From contig JAOAPP010000429.1 of NCBI GenBank assembly GCA_025462985.1, positions 1-6,269 on the forward strand: a DNA stretch of 6,269 nt, in the 5' to 3' direction. The notes beneath the pieces are model-generated. The model searched no databases and had not been told where the DNA came from. It saw only the letters and a list, made by a program, of their open reading frames with translations. Shown piece after piece: positions 1 through 6,257 of the stretch (positions within the stretch are counted from its first letter, which is position 1; each line of letters opens with the position of its first letter). Source of the stretch: Bryobacterales bacterium. Its GTDB lineage: Bacteria > Acidobacteriota > Terriglobia > Bryobacterales > Bryobacteraceae. The position numbers and the translations under genes were made by a program.

Positions 1-27
1 ACACTATTATCAAGAGCGTCTATAGAA

Positions 28-1236
28 TTGCGGCATTCCAATCTTTCCAGCGAATCTGTCGCCAGCCCAGGCCCTGCAGCGCCATTGGCCCCCGAATCGG
101 ATCCGCTTAACTCTGCTGCAGCTCAAGCGGTCGCGCTTGCCCGTCGTGACTATTTTCTACTCCCCCTTTTAAGTCTTCTCACGATGGTCCTGCTGTTTGC
201 CGGAACTGAGATCGTGACGCGCATGCTCTGGACTGCGGAAGAACACGGCTACTGCCTGGCGTTTGACCCCATCGTCGGTCCGCACGGCAAGCCCGATTGC
301 GTTTTCACTGTAAAGGTCTCCGAAGCTCCAGCCCCTGTGGTCCACCGCTTCAATCATTGCGGTTACCGTTCCGAGGCATCCTGTGGACCGAAGGCGCCCG
401 GCGTCTTCCGGATTGCTCTGCTGGGATCTTCGATCGCCGAAGGCTACATCATTCCGTATAACCAAATGTTAGGAAGTCAGCTGACGAACACGCTCCGCCA
501 GGTATGGCCCCGCAGAGTCGAACTTGAGAATCTCGGAGCGGAAGCTTGTCCGCCGATCTATTCGTATCGGCATGTTGGCGAAGCTCTTCATCTCCAGCCC
601 GATGCGGTTGTGCTCATTCTTAATCCCTGGGACCTGGAGCAGGACGTGGATCCGAAACTGATGGCGCTGCGGGACGATCCGAAGCCCATAGACCACGCTC
701 CAGCACCGACGATCAATCTGAACCCTGTTCAGCAGCTGCAAGCCTGGGCTCATGAGAGCAGAACGATGCTGGTGGCCCAGCATTACATGCTCCAAGACGA
801 GGCAACCTTCATTAAGCTCTATCTGATGGCCGGCGGCGATCACACTGCCTTTGTGCGCTATCCGTTCTCGCCATCGTGGAGCCGCCGCTTCGGCGTTACC
901 GATATCCTGCTCGGGGAGATGGCGCGGAAAATTCATGCTGCCGGGGCGAAATTCCTTGTCGTGGCAGTTCCGGAACGCGCGCAGGTTCTGATGCTTCGCG
1001 ACCCAAATCTTCCTCCGGGTATCGATCCCTACGCGTTTACTCGGGAGCTGTCGCACATGGCTGGGAAGCACGGGATTCTGTTTGTTGATGGGCTCAAGGC
1101 GTTTGCCGGATGTCGGGATCCGGAAAGTTTGTTCTATGTCGTGGACGGGCATCCAACACCTCTGGCACACAAGATACTGGGCGAGGCTGCTGCCCGCGAG
1201 TTGATCGAGGCCCCTGCTTCACCGGGCCATAACTGA
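28..1236 (+). CDS. Membrane-anchored SGNH/GDSL hydrolase-like protein (start uncertain, possibly 5' partial)
   Basis: Likely an extracytoplasmic esterase or O-acyl-transfer protein of the SGNH superfamily; the substrate is not determined. The 402-residue reading has a Pro/Ala-rich N-terminus (1-40), one hydrophobic membrane segment at about 43-60 (FLLPLLSLLTMVLLFAG), and a globular domain. SGNH-type blocks appear in order: block I GSSIAEG at 133-139 with candidate nucleophile Ser135 (GSS replaces the classic GDS), block II NLGAEACP with Gly170, block III LNPWDLEQD with Asn199, and block V VDGHPTPLAH with Asp373 and His375. The TTG start at 28 is only a best guess: it has no good ribosome binding site, the frame stays open to position 1, and no ATG occurs before the membrane segment, so the true start may lie off the window. 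Proteins of this build often accompany MBOAT O-acyltransferases in polysaccharide acetylation (family knowledge); no such gene is visible here. The domain call is fairly secure, the role is not. Confidence 0.72.
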   Translation: MRHSNLSSESVASPGPAAPLAPESDPLNSAAAQAVALARRDYFLLPLLSLLTMVLLFAGTEIVTRMLWTAEEHGYCLAFDPIVGPHGKPDCVFTVKVSEAPAPVVHRFNHCGYRSEASCGPKAPGVFRIALLGSSIAEGYIIPYNQMLGSQLTNTLRQVWPRRVELENLGAEACPPIYSYRHVGEALHLQPDAVVLILNPWDLEQDVDPKLMALRDDPKPIDHAPAPTINLNPVQQLQAWAHESRTMLVAQHYMLQDEATFIKLYLMAGGDHTAFVRYPFSPSWSRRFGVTDILLGEMARKIHAAGAKFLVVAVPERAQVLMLRDPNLPPGIDPYAFTRELSHMAGKHGILFVDGLKAFAGCRDPESLFYVVDGHPTPLAHKILGEAAARELIEAPASPGHN

Positions 1237-1388
1237 CGGTCGAGAGGACAGTCACGAAAGGGCCAGCATTTTCTTTCACTCGCCTCCGGACCGCAACCCT
1301 TGCGCATGCATGAGCTTACCTGTTGGCCGGTTCTGGAGCGGCCCGTTCAAACCGCTTGTCGCGAAGATCCCGATGCTACGCTCCAGCC
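1237..1388. other. Intergenic region with no recognised signal
   Basis: This stretch separates the SGNH-like gene from the small ORF. It holds a weak imperfect hairpin just after the SGNH stop (ACTG near 1231 pairing with CAGT near 1250) followed by a short T-rich patch near 1269-1277. That is not convincing as an intrinsic terminator because stem and T-run are separated by about 15 bases. I see no clear -35/-10 pair and no RNA gene. The reading frame of the small ORF remains open upstream to a TTG at 1323, so part of this stretch could be coding if that start is used. Confidence 0.4.
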
Positions 1389-1580
1389 ATGAAATCCGGC
1401 AAAAACAAAAGCGAGCAAACGTCGATCACTCAGCCGCTGATTCAGGATCTGAAAGATCACGAACGACTCAACTGCGCTAAACAAAATCCGATGATCGGAT
1501 CCGAAGTGCTGAAACCAGCCAACCTTTACCAGGATGCTGGCAACGGCTTCAACGTAAGCTTCATCTTCCCCCAGAGTTAA
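1389..1580 (+). CDS. Hypothetical 63-residue small protein
   Basis: I do not recognise a family. From the ATG at 1389 the product is 63 residues, beginning MKSGKNKSEQ and ending FNVSFIFPQS: a lysine-rich polar start, no membrane segment, no signal peptide, a single cysteine near residue 29. A longer reading from TTG 1323 adds 22 Arg/Ser-rich residues that look untranslated. For it being real: G or C fills 39 of 63 third codon positions although the stretch itself is nearer 50% G+C, as expected for a coding frame here, and a strong terminator begins five bases after the TAA. Against it: neither start has a visible Shine-Dalgarno sequence, and no homology can be claimed. Residues 39-50 (EVLKPANLYQDA) resemble the start of PurM just downstream. 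It could instead be part of a non-coding leader. Confidence 0.42.
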   Translation: MKSGKNKSEQTSITQPLIQDLKDHERLNCAKQNPMIGSEVLKPANLYQDAGNGFNVSFIFPQS

Positions 1581-1585
1581 TGGAG

Positions 1586-1615
1586 AGGGCAGGTCTTCGG
1601 GCCTGCCCTTCTTTT
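1586..1615 (+). terminator. Intrinsic terminator with UUCG tetraloop, upstream of purM
   Basis: A ten-base-pair stem (1586-1595, AGGGCAGGTC, with 1600-1609, GGCCTGCCCT; one T-G wobble) closes on TTCG at 1596-1599, flanked by C and G, which is the exceptionally stable cUUCGg tetraloop. The stem runs straight into TTCTTTT (1609-1615). It sits five bases after the small ORF stop and 28 bases before the purM start, so it either ends the upstream transcript or serves as a leader attenuator for purM. The reverse strand lacks a T-run, so it acts on the plus strand only. Confidence 0.88.
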
Positions 1616-1643
1616 AAGCATCCGCTAAACTAATGCTTCGGAA

Positions 1644-2684
1644 GTGCGCAAGAAAACAACCTACAAGGATGCTGGTGTTAGTATTGACGAGGCTGATCGA
1701 GCCGTCTCTCTGATTAAGCGCCAGGCATCGAAAACCATAACGCCCGGCGTACTCACCTCGATCGGTAGTTTCGGCGCTGGCTACTCAATGAAAGGGTGGC
1801 GTGATCCCGTCCTCATCAGCTCCGCGGATGGTGTCGGGACCAAGCTCAAGCTGGCTTTCGCATCGGGACGCCACGACACCGTGGGCGAGGATCTGGTCAA
1901 CCACTGCGTCAACGACATTGCCGTGCAGGGAGCCACACCGCTCTTCTTCCTGGATTATTTCGCCGTCGGAAAACTCGACGCTGAGGTTTGCGGTGACGTC
2001 GTGAAAGGTATCGCGCGCGGCTGTAAAAAGAACAAATGCGCCCTCATCGGTGGAGAAACAGCCGAAATGCCGGGGATGTACAACGCTGGAGAATACGATC
2101 TGGCCGGCTTCATCGTCGGAGCTGTTGAGCGGGGCCGAATGATCACCGGGACGGAGATAGAGCCGGGAGATATCTTGCTCGGGTTGCCATCAAACGGGCT
2201 GCATACCAACGGATATTCACTCGCCCGCCGCATCTTGTTCGAAAATGCCGGCCACACCCTGGACGCCAGGCTGCCGGAGCTCTCCGCCACTTTGGCCGAG
2301 GAGCTTCTGAAGGTCCACAAGTCTTACCTCAAAGCCATACAGACCCTCCACACCGCTAAGCTGCTGAAAGGCGCGGCCCACATCACCGGTGGTGGCCTGA
2401 CCGACAATCTGCCTCGCGTGCTGCCGGATTCCTGCTCCGCTTCCATCGACCTCATGTCCTGGCCTGTTCCTCCGATCTTTGAGGTGCTTCGCGATCTGGG
2501 CAACATACCCGAGGACGATCTGCGGCGGACATTCAACCTCGGGATCGGCATGGTGCTTGTAATTCCTCAACGGAAGCTAAGCGCCGTGACGCAACAGTTG
2601 AGGAAGATTCGCGAGCCGTTCCATGAGATCGGTCAGATCGTCGACCGTGCCTCCCGCCGGCAAGCGAAGGTTCTCTACCAGTGA
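1644..2684 (+). CDS. purM: Phosphoribosylformylglycinamidine cyclo-ligase (AIR synthetase)
   Basis: Catalyses the ATP-dependent closure of formylglycinamidine ribonucleotide to aminoimidazole ribonucleotide, step five of de novo purine synthesis, in the cytoplasm, normally as a homodimer. The 346 residues match the usual length (about 345). Family motifs appear in order: TYKDAGVSID at 6-15, ADGVGTKLKLA at 61-71 (ATP-binding region), GEDLVNHCVNDIAVQGA at 81-97, GGETAEMPGMY at 136-146, GLPSNGLHTNGYSLAR at 180-195, HITGGGLTDNLPRVLP at 246-261 and FNLGIGMVLV at 297-306. Nothing is truncated. The start is GTG at 1644: an in-frame stop lies at 1626-1628 with no other start between, and the start fits the family N-terminus. 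GGA lies directly against the GTG, too close for a normal ribosome binding site. The stop overlaps the purN start by four bases. No clear promoter is visible between the preceding terminator and the start. Confidence 0.98.
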   Translation: MRKKTTYKDAGVSIDEADRAVSLIKRQASKTITPGVLTSIGSFGAGYSMKGWRDPVLISSADGVGTKLKLAFASGRHDTVGEDLVNHCVNDIAVQGATPLFFLDYFAVGKLDAEVCGDVVKGIARGCKKNKCALIGGETAEMPGMYNAGEYDLAGFIVGAVERGRMITGTEIEPGDILLGLPSNGLHTNGYSLARRILFENAGHTLDARLPELSATLAEELLKVHKSYLKAIQTLHTAKLLKGAAHITGGGLTDNLPRVLPDSCSASIDLMSWPVPPIFEVLRDLGNIPEDDLRRTFNLGIGMVLVIPQRKLSAVTQQLRKIREPFHEIGQIVDRASRRQAKVLYQ

Positions 2685-3295
2685 ATCGCGGCTCCCGTCC
2701 GCGTCTCGGTATTCTGCTGTCCGGCCGAGGGTCCAATTTTGAAGCCATTGCGAAAAACGTTTTTAAGGGGTCGCTCGATTGCGACATCGGCTTCGTTTTT
2801 TCAAACAAGCCCGACGCGCCTGGACTTGAGCTCGCACGTAAATTCGGACTTCCCTACGGCACTATTCCTTCAGCGGGAATGGGACGCGCGGAGTTCGACG
2901 CGCAAGTAGCCAGTCTGTTGTTGGGAAAAAAGATCGACTTGGTTTGCCTGGCTGGCTATATGCGTATTCTCAGTGGCCATTTCGTGTCGAAATTTCCCAA
3001 TCGCCTGCTCAACATTCATCCGTCTCTCCTGCCGGCTTTCCCCGGCCTCGATGCACAATATCAGGCTCTCCAGCATGGAGTGAAGCTCACAGGATGCACT
3101 GTTCATTTCGTCGATGAACAGCTGGACAGCGGCCCGATCCTGCTGCAGGCTCCCGTGCCCGTTCTCGACGAGGATACCTTGGAGACGCTGTCCCAACGCA
3201 TTCTCGCCGAAGAGCACCGCATCTACACGGAGGCCATTGCGTGGGTGCTGGAAGGAAACTTTCGCATAGAGGGTCGCCGCGTTCTTCGGACTTAA
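2681..3295 (+). CDS. purN: Phosphoribosylglycinamide formyltransferase (folate-dependent GAR transformylase)
   Basis: Transfers a formyl group from 10-formyltetrahydrofolate to glycinamide ribonucleotide, step three of purine synthesis. The 204 residues are close to the usual 190-215. The N-terminal phosphate-binding loop is LLSGRGSNFEAI at 12-23. AGYMRIL at 91-97 is the folate-site region. The catalytic set is complete: Asn111 and His113 in NIHPSLLPAFPG (111-122) and Asp149 in DEQLDSGPILLQ (145-156), equivalent to Asn106, His108 and Asp144 of the E. coli enzyme. Translation starts at a GTG that shares GTGA with the purM stop, so the two are very likely translationally coupled; a GAAGG at 2666-2670 inside purM can serve as a somewhat distant ribosome binding site. 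The M23 peptidase gene follows after 14 bases. The formate-dependent alternative PurT is excluded because there is no ATP-grasp domain. Confidence 0.98.
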   Translation: MNRGSRPRLGILLSGRGSNFEAIAKNVFKGSLDCDIGFVFSNKPDAPGLELARKFGLPYGTIPSAGMGRAEFDAQVASLLLGKKIDLVCLAGYMRILSGHFVSKFPNRLLNIHPSLLPAFPGLDAQYQALQHGVKLTGCTVHFVDEQLDSGPILLQAPVPVLDEDTLETLSQRILAEEHRIYTEAIAWVLEGNFRIEGRRVLRT

Positions 3296-3309
3296 CCAAA
3301 TAGAAGTTC

Positions 3310-4677
3310 ATGTTGAAATACGTCGTAGCAGTTTTTCTCGCCATCGTCCTCCTTGTCTTTGGGTTCGTTTGGTTCACCGGCAAGAAAGTCGATCTGAAGC
3401 TGGTCAGGCCTGTTACGGCCGTCGGAACAGCCACTACCGTGAGCGTGCAGGCGGATGCCCAGCACGGCACGAAATACTTTTCAGCCGTCCTCGAACAAAA
3501 CGGCCAAAGCCAAACCATCTACGCCGATAACACGTCCTCGGCTCAGCGGAGCCGGATTTACACGTTCCCGGTAGGCAAGAAGGTGGACGAGTTCTTGAAA
3601 GATGGGCCGGCAAGACTCATATTGACGGCCGCTTCGAATGATATGCGCGGGTCCACCACGACCATCTCGCAGGCCCTGCAGATAATCCTCCGCGCTCCAA
3701 CCGTGGTCGCCGATGGAATGCAGCACTACATCAATCAGGGCGGTGCCGAGCTGGTCACACTCGATCTTGGCGGAAACTGGAGTGCCGCGGGCGTACGGGT
3801 CGGCCGCTATTCTGCCGGCACTTTCCCGATGCCTGGTCAGCCCGATAACAGCAGTCATCGTTTTTCGCTGTTTCCCTTCCCTTGGGATGTCTCGCCCGAC
3901 ACTATTCCACTCGCCTTTGCCCGCAACGATGCCGGAACCGAAGTGACCACCACATTCTGGGTGAAGCTTTTCCCGAAAACCTTCAAGACAAGCAATATCG
4001 AGCTCAAGGATGAAAACCTGCAAAAGGTAGTCGGCGAGTTGGATCCGGATGGATCGGGGAGCCTCGTGGATCGCTTTGTGAAGATCAATCGAGACCTGCG
4101 GAAGGCCAACAACGATCAGATTTATCAGCTGCGCACCAACACCGTGAATCGGATTCTCTGGTCGGGCCCGTTCGTTCCGATCAAGGGCACTCGTGAGTCG
4201 TTCTTCGCCGACCGTCGCAGCTACTACTACAAAGGCAAGAAGGTCGATGAGCAAGTCCATCTGGGCTTTGATCTGGCCCAGACCAGGAACATGCCGGTGA
4301 CGGCAGCGAACTCAGGGCGCGTGATCTTCGCCGACCGCCTCGGAATTTACGGGAACTGCATCATCATCGATCACGGCTACAGCCTTCAGACGCTCTACGG
4401 CCATATGAGCCGCATCGACGTGAAAGTCGGTGACTCGGTGACAAAGGAAGCACGCATGGGAGCCAGCGGCGCCACAGGAATGGCTTTCGGGGACCACGTG
4501 CATTTCAGCATGCTCATCGCCGGCGTCCAGGTCAACCCAATCGAGTGGTGGGACGAGCACTGGATCCGGGACCGCATCCTCAGCAAGATCGGTAGCCCGC
4601 AGGACAAAGCGGCGGCGGTTCAAGCACCTCCGCCGGCTTCTCCGACTGAACACGCCCGCAAACGACACCGCCATTAG
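3310..4677 (+). CDS. Membrane-anchored M23 family (LytM-type) metallopeptidase
   Basis: Predicted zinc endopeptidase cutting peptide cross-links of peptidoglycan outside the cytoplasmic membrane. Of 455 residues, 3-23 form one hydrophobic segment (signal anchor; no lipobox cysteine), 28-290 a large region with probable beta-rich stretches and an amphipathic helix near 252-280, and about 315-412 the peptidase domain. Active-site residues are all present: HLGFD (His317, Asp321), YGHMS (His365) and DHVHFS (His396, His398). By comparison with LytM, His317, Asp321 and His398 would bind zinc and His365 and His396 would be catalytic, so this is not a degenerate EnvC/NlpD-type regulator. PVEWW-like IEWWDEHWI at 411-419 closes the domain, followed by a Pro/Ala-rich, basic tail ending RKRHRH. 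The ATG at 3310 has a weak AGAAG three bases upstream and lies 14 bases after purN, so it is probably transcribed with purMN. Biological substrate and timing are unknown. Confidence 0.92.
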   Translation: MLKYVVAVFLAIVLLVFGFVWFTGKKVDLKLVRPVTAVGTATTVSVQADAQHGTKYFSAVLEQNGQSQTIYADNTSSAQRSRIYTFPVGKKVDEFLKDGPARLILTAASNDMRGSTTTISQALQIILRAPTVVADGMQHYINQGGAELVTLDLGGNWSAAGVRVGRYSAGTFPMPGQPDNSSHRFSLFPFPWDVSPDTIPLAFARNDAGTEVTTTFWVKLFPKTFKTSNIELKDENLQKVVGELDPDGSGSLVDRFVKINRDLRKANNDQIYQLRTNTVNRILWSGPFVPIKGTRESFFADRRSYYYKGKKVDEQVHLGFDLAQTRNMPVTAANSGRVIFADRLGIYGNCIIIDHGYSLQTLYGHMSRIDVKVGDSVTKEARMGASGATGMAFGDHVHFSMLIAGVQVNPIEWWDEHWIRDRILSKIGSPQDKAAAVQAPPPASPTEHARKRHRH

Positions 4678-4680
4678 AGG

Positions 4681-4725
4681 AACACAAAAAGAAACGGCCC
4701 GGAAGTCTTTCGACCTCCGGGCCGT
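4681..4725. terminator. Shared convergent terminator between the M23 peptidase gene and rplQ
   Basis: Positions 4694-4707 pair with 4712-4725 as a 14-bp GC-rich stem with a single A-C mismatch and the loop TTTC. Read on the minus strand, the stem is followed by TTCTTTTTGTGTT (complement of 4681-4693), a good U-run, so it should efficiently end the rpoA-rplQ transcript 22 bases after the rplQ stop. On the plus strand the tail is only CTGTATTAA, so it is probably a weaker terminator for the purMN-M23 transcript, whose last stop is 16 bases away. Confidence 0.85.
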
Positions 4726-4747
4726 CTGTATTAACATACGACGAAAC

Positions 4748-5197
4748 TTAAGCTGTTTCGCCGCCCTGGTCCGTGCCTTGACGCATAGCGTTTAAACGTT
4801 CTTCACGGCGCGCCGCACGCTCTGCTGCCCGCTTTACGAGCTCAGAGCCAACCAGCTCCAGCTTGGCCGTTTCCGCTCCATCGCCCTTCCGCCAGCCCAG
4901 CTTCACAATGCGTGTATAACCGCCATTGCGCTGGTTGAAGCGAGGCCCGAGCTTGTCGAACAGCTTCTCGACCGATTCTTTCGTCAGAAGAAAGGCAGCC
5001 GCCCGACGACGCGAGTTCAGATTGTCTTCCTTCGCCAGGGTGATCAACCTCTCGACTAGCGGACGAGCCGCTTTTGCCTTCGGAACAGTCGTCGTGATCC
5101 GTTCTTCTTCGATCACGTTCGTGACCAGTCCGCGAAGCAGGGCCCGCCGGCCCCCGATGTCGCGCTTGAGTTTTACTCCGGCCTTACGGTGCCGCAT
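4748..5197 (-). CDS. rplQ: Large-subunit ribosomal protein L17 (bL17)
   Basis: Structural protein of the 50S ribosomal subunit, near the peptide exit tunnel region. The 149 residues open with the near-invariant MRHRKAG and continue with RRALLRGLV, ITTTVPKAKAARPLVERLITLAK (about 36-58), LFDKLGPRFNQRNGGYTRI and the closing GD..ETAKLELV. The core ends at about residue 116; the remaining 30 or so residues are a charged, Ala/Arg/Glu-rich tail (KRAAERAARREERLNAMRQ) that makes it longer than the E. coli protein (127 residues). Start ATG lies two bases after the rpoA stop, with GAGGA at 5204-5208 inside the end of rpoA as ribosome binding site. Last gene of the alpha operon, ended by the hairpin at 4694-4725. 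Confidence 0.98.
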   Translation of the reverse strand: MRHRKAGVKLKRDIGGRRALLRGLVTNVIEEERITTTVPKAKAARPLVERLITLAKEDNLNSRRRAAAFLLTKESVEKLFDKLGPRFNQRNGGYTRIVKLGWRKGDGAETAKLELVGSELVKRAAERAARREERLNAMRQGTDQGGETA

Positions 5198-5199
5198 GC

Positions 5200-6237
5200 T
5201 TATTCCTCTGCTCCAACGTAGTTGTCGGCCTCGGCGTACTCGGCGGGAGAAGCCGGCGGCGCACCGCCAACCAGACGTCCCTGCGGATCGAACTTCATAC
5301 CGAACGAGAGGCCGAGACCCGACAGGATCTCCTTGATTTCGTTCAGCGACTTGCGACCGAAGTTCTTGGTGCGCAACATTTCAGATTCCGACTTCTGGAC
5401 TAGGTCGCCAATGCTCTGAATATTGGCGTTCTTAAGGCAGTTGTACGAACGAACGCTGAGTTCCAACTCTTCCACCGAGCGGTTGAGAACTTCGCTCATC
5501 TGGTTGGCTGCGCGCTCTGTTGGCTCTTCCGCAACTTCGGGCATTTCCTCGAAGTTGATGAAGATCGTCATGTGATCCTTCAGCAGCTTGGCCGCCTGTC
5601 CCACCGCGTCCTGCGGCGAGATCGCGCCATTGGTCCAAACTTCAACGTTCAGCTTGTCGTAGTCGGTATTTTGACCGAGACGAGCGGCTTCCACCGTGTA
5701 GTTCACCTTGCGAACCGGCGAGTGGACCGAAGCGATTGGAATGTAACCGATCGGCAGGTCTTCATCGTAGTTGCGATCAGCCGAAGCATAACCGCGACCA
5801 CTCTTGATCCGCATTTCGATATTGAGCCTTCCGCCCTCGCCCACCGTGGCGATGTGCAGATTGCGATCGAGCACTTCCACATCGGCATCGGTCTCGATCT
5901 GGCTGCTCATAATCTGGCCCGCGCTCCCCACGTTGATGCGCGCAACGTGAGTGCCTTCGCCGGCCATCTTGAACGGAACCTGTTTCAGGTTCAGAATGAT
6001 GTCAGTGGCATCCTCAACAACGCCGGGAATGGGACTGAACTCGTGCGACACGCCCTCGATGCGCACGCCTGTGATGGCGGCGCCCTCGATGGAGCTCAAC
6101 AGCACGCGGCGCAAACCGGTACCGATCGTGGATCCGAATCCACGCTCGAACGGCTGTGCCGTGAACTGACCGTAACGCTCGGTGAGTGTCTCGGTGTTCG
6201 CGACTAAACGTTTGGGCTTCTGGAATCCTTTAAACAT
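5200..6237 (-). CDS. rpoA: DNA-directed RNA polymerase subunit alpha
   Basis: Scaffold for RNA polymerase assembly (N-terminal domain dimer binds beta and beta') and contact for promoter UP elements and activators (C-terminal domain). The 345 residues exceed the E. coli length (329). N-terminal domain about 1-232: [17 protein letters not shown] (28-44, with Arg43/Arg44 matching the assembly-critical arginines of E. coli) and [15 protein letters not shown] (72-86). A linker rich in Glu/Pro follows. C-terminal domain about 255-317: [20 protein letters not shown] holds Arg263 and Asn266, equivalent to DNA-contacting Arg265 and Asn268, then [16 protein letters not shown] 28-residue acidic tail ([19 protein letters not shown] region) ends the protein. 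No alternative start codon lies in frame upstream within the window. It precedes rplQ by two bases; the operon enters from beyond the right edge. Confidence 0.99.
   Translation of the reverse strand: MFKGFQKPKRLVANTETLTERYGQFTAQPFERGFGSTIGTGLRRVLLSSIEGAAITGVRIEGVSHEFSPIPGVVEDATDIILNLKQVPFKMAGEGTHVARINVGSAGQIMSSQIETDADVEVLDRNLHIATVGEGGRLNIEMRIKSGRGYASADRNYDEDLPIGYIPIASVHSPVRKVNYTVEAARLGQNTDYDKLNVEVWTNGAISPQDAVGQAAKLLKDHMTIFINFEEMPEVAEEPTERAANQMSEVLNRSVEELELSVRSYNCLKNANIQSIGDLVQKSESEMLRTKNFGRKSLNEIKEILSGLGLSFGMKFDPQGRLVGGAPPASPAEYAEADNYVGAEE
5204..5209 (-). promoter_or_regulatory. Ribosome binding site of rplQ within the end of rpoA
   Basis: On the minus strand AGAGGA overlaps the last codons of rpoA and lies six bases before the rplQ ATG. 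The rpoA stop falls between the two, so ribosomes ending rpoA stop right at the rplQ start region, which favours translational coupling. Confidence 0.75.
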
Positions 6238-6250
6238 ATGGCTTTTGAAT

Positions 6251-6257
6251 CCTCCTC
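6251..6257 (-). promoter_or_regulatory. Shine-Dalgarno sequence upstream of rpoA
   Basis: The minus strand reads GAGGAGG, a near-perfect Shine-Dalgarno sequence, but it ends 13 bases before the rpoA ATG, longer than the usual five to nine. No in-frame start codon lies closer, and the protein N-terminus at 6237 fits the family, so this is still the likely site. Confidence 0.6.

Noticed and set aside
469..1170. 233-residue open frame on the minus strand opposite the SGNH-like gene
   Set aside because: The plus strand carries ordered SGNH motifs; the reverse product has no recognisable domain and looks like an antisense shadow in GC-rich sequence.
1231..1277. Possible terminator after the SGNH-like gene
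   Set aside because: The stem is short and imperfect and the T-rich patch is too far from it.
1304..1311. Overlapping short palindromes GCATGC and ATGCAT
   Set aside because: Six-base palindromes are expected by chance and no spacing or partner site suggests an operator.
1323..1388. Upstream TTG extension of the small ORF
   Set aside because: The added residues are an Arg/Ser-rich string with no ribosome binding site; the ATG at 1389 is more plausible.
1237..1643. Riboswitch or CRISPR/repeat array in the gap before purM
   Set aside because: No repeated units and no recognisable purine, ZTP or other riboswitch core could be seen by eye; only the terminator is clear.
3481..4260. 259-residue open frame on the minus strand opposite the M23 gene
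   Set aside because: It lies fully inside the M23 gene, shows no recognisable motif and has no supporting upstream signals.
5572..6207. 211-residue open frame on the plus strand opposite rpoA
   Set aside because: rpoA is certain on the other strand; the His/Asp/Arg-rich translation is typical of a reversed reading of a conserved gene.
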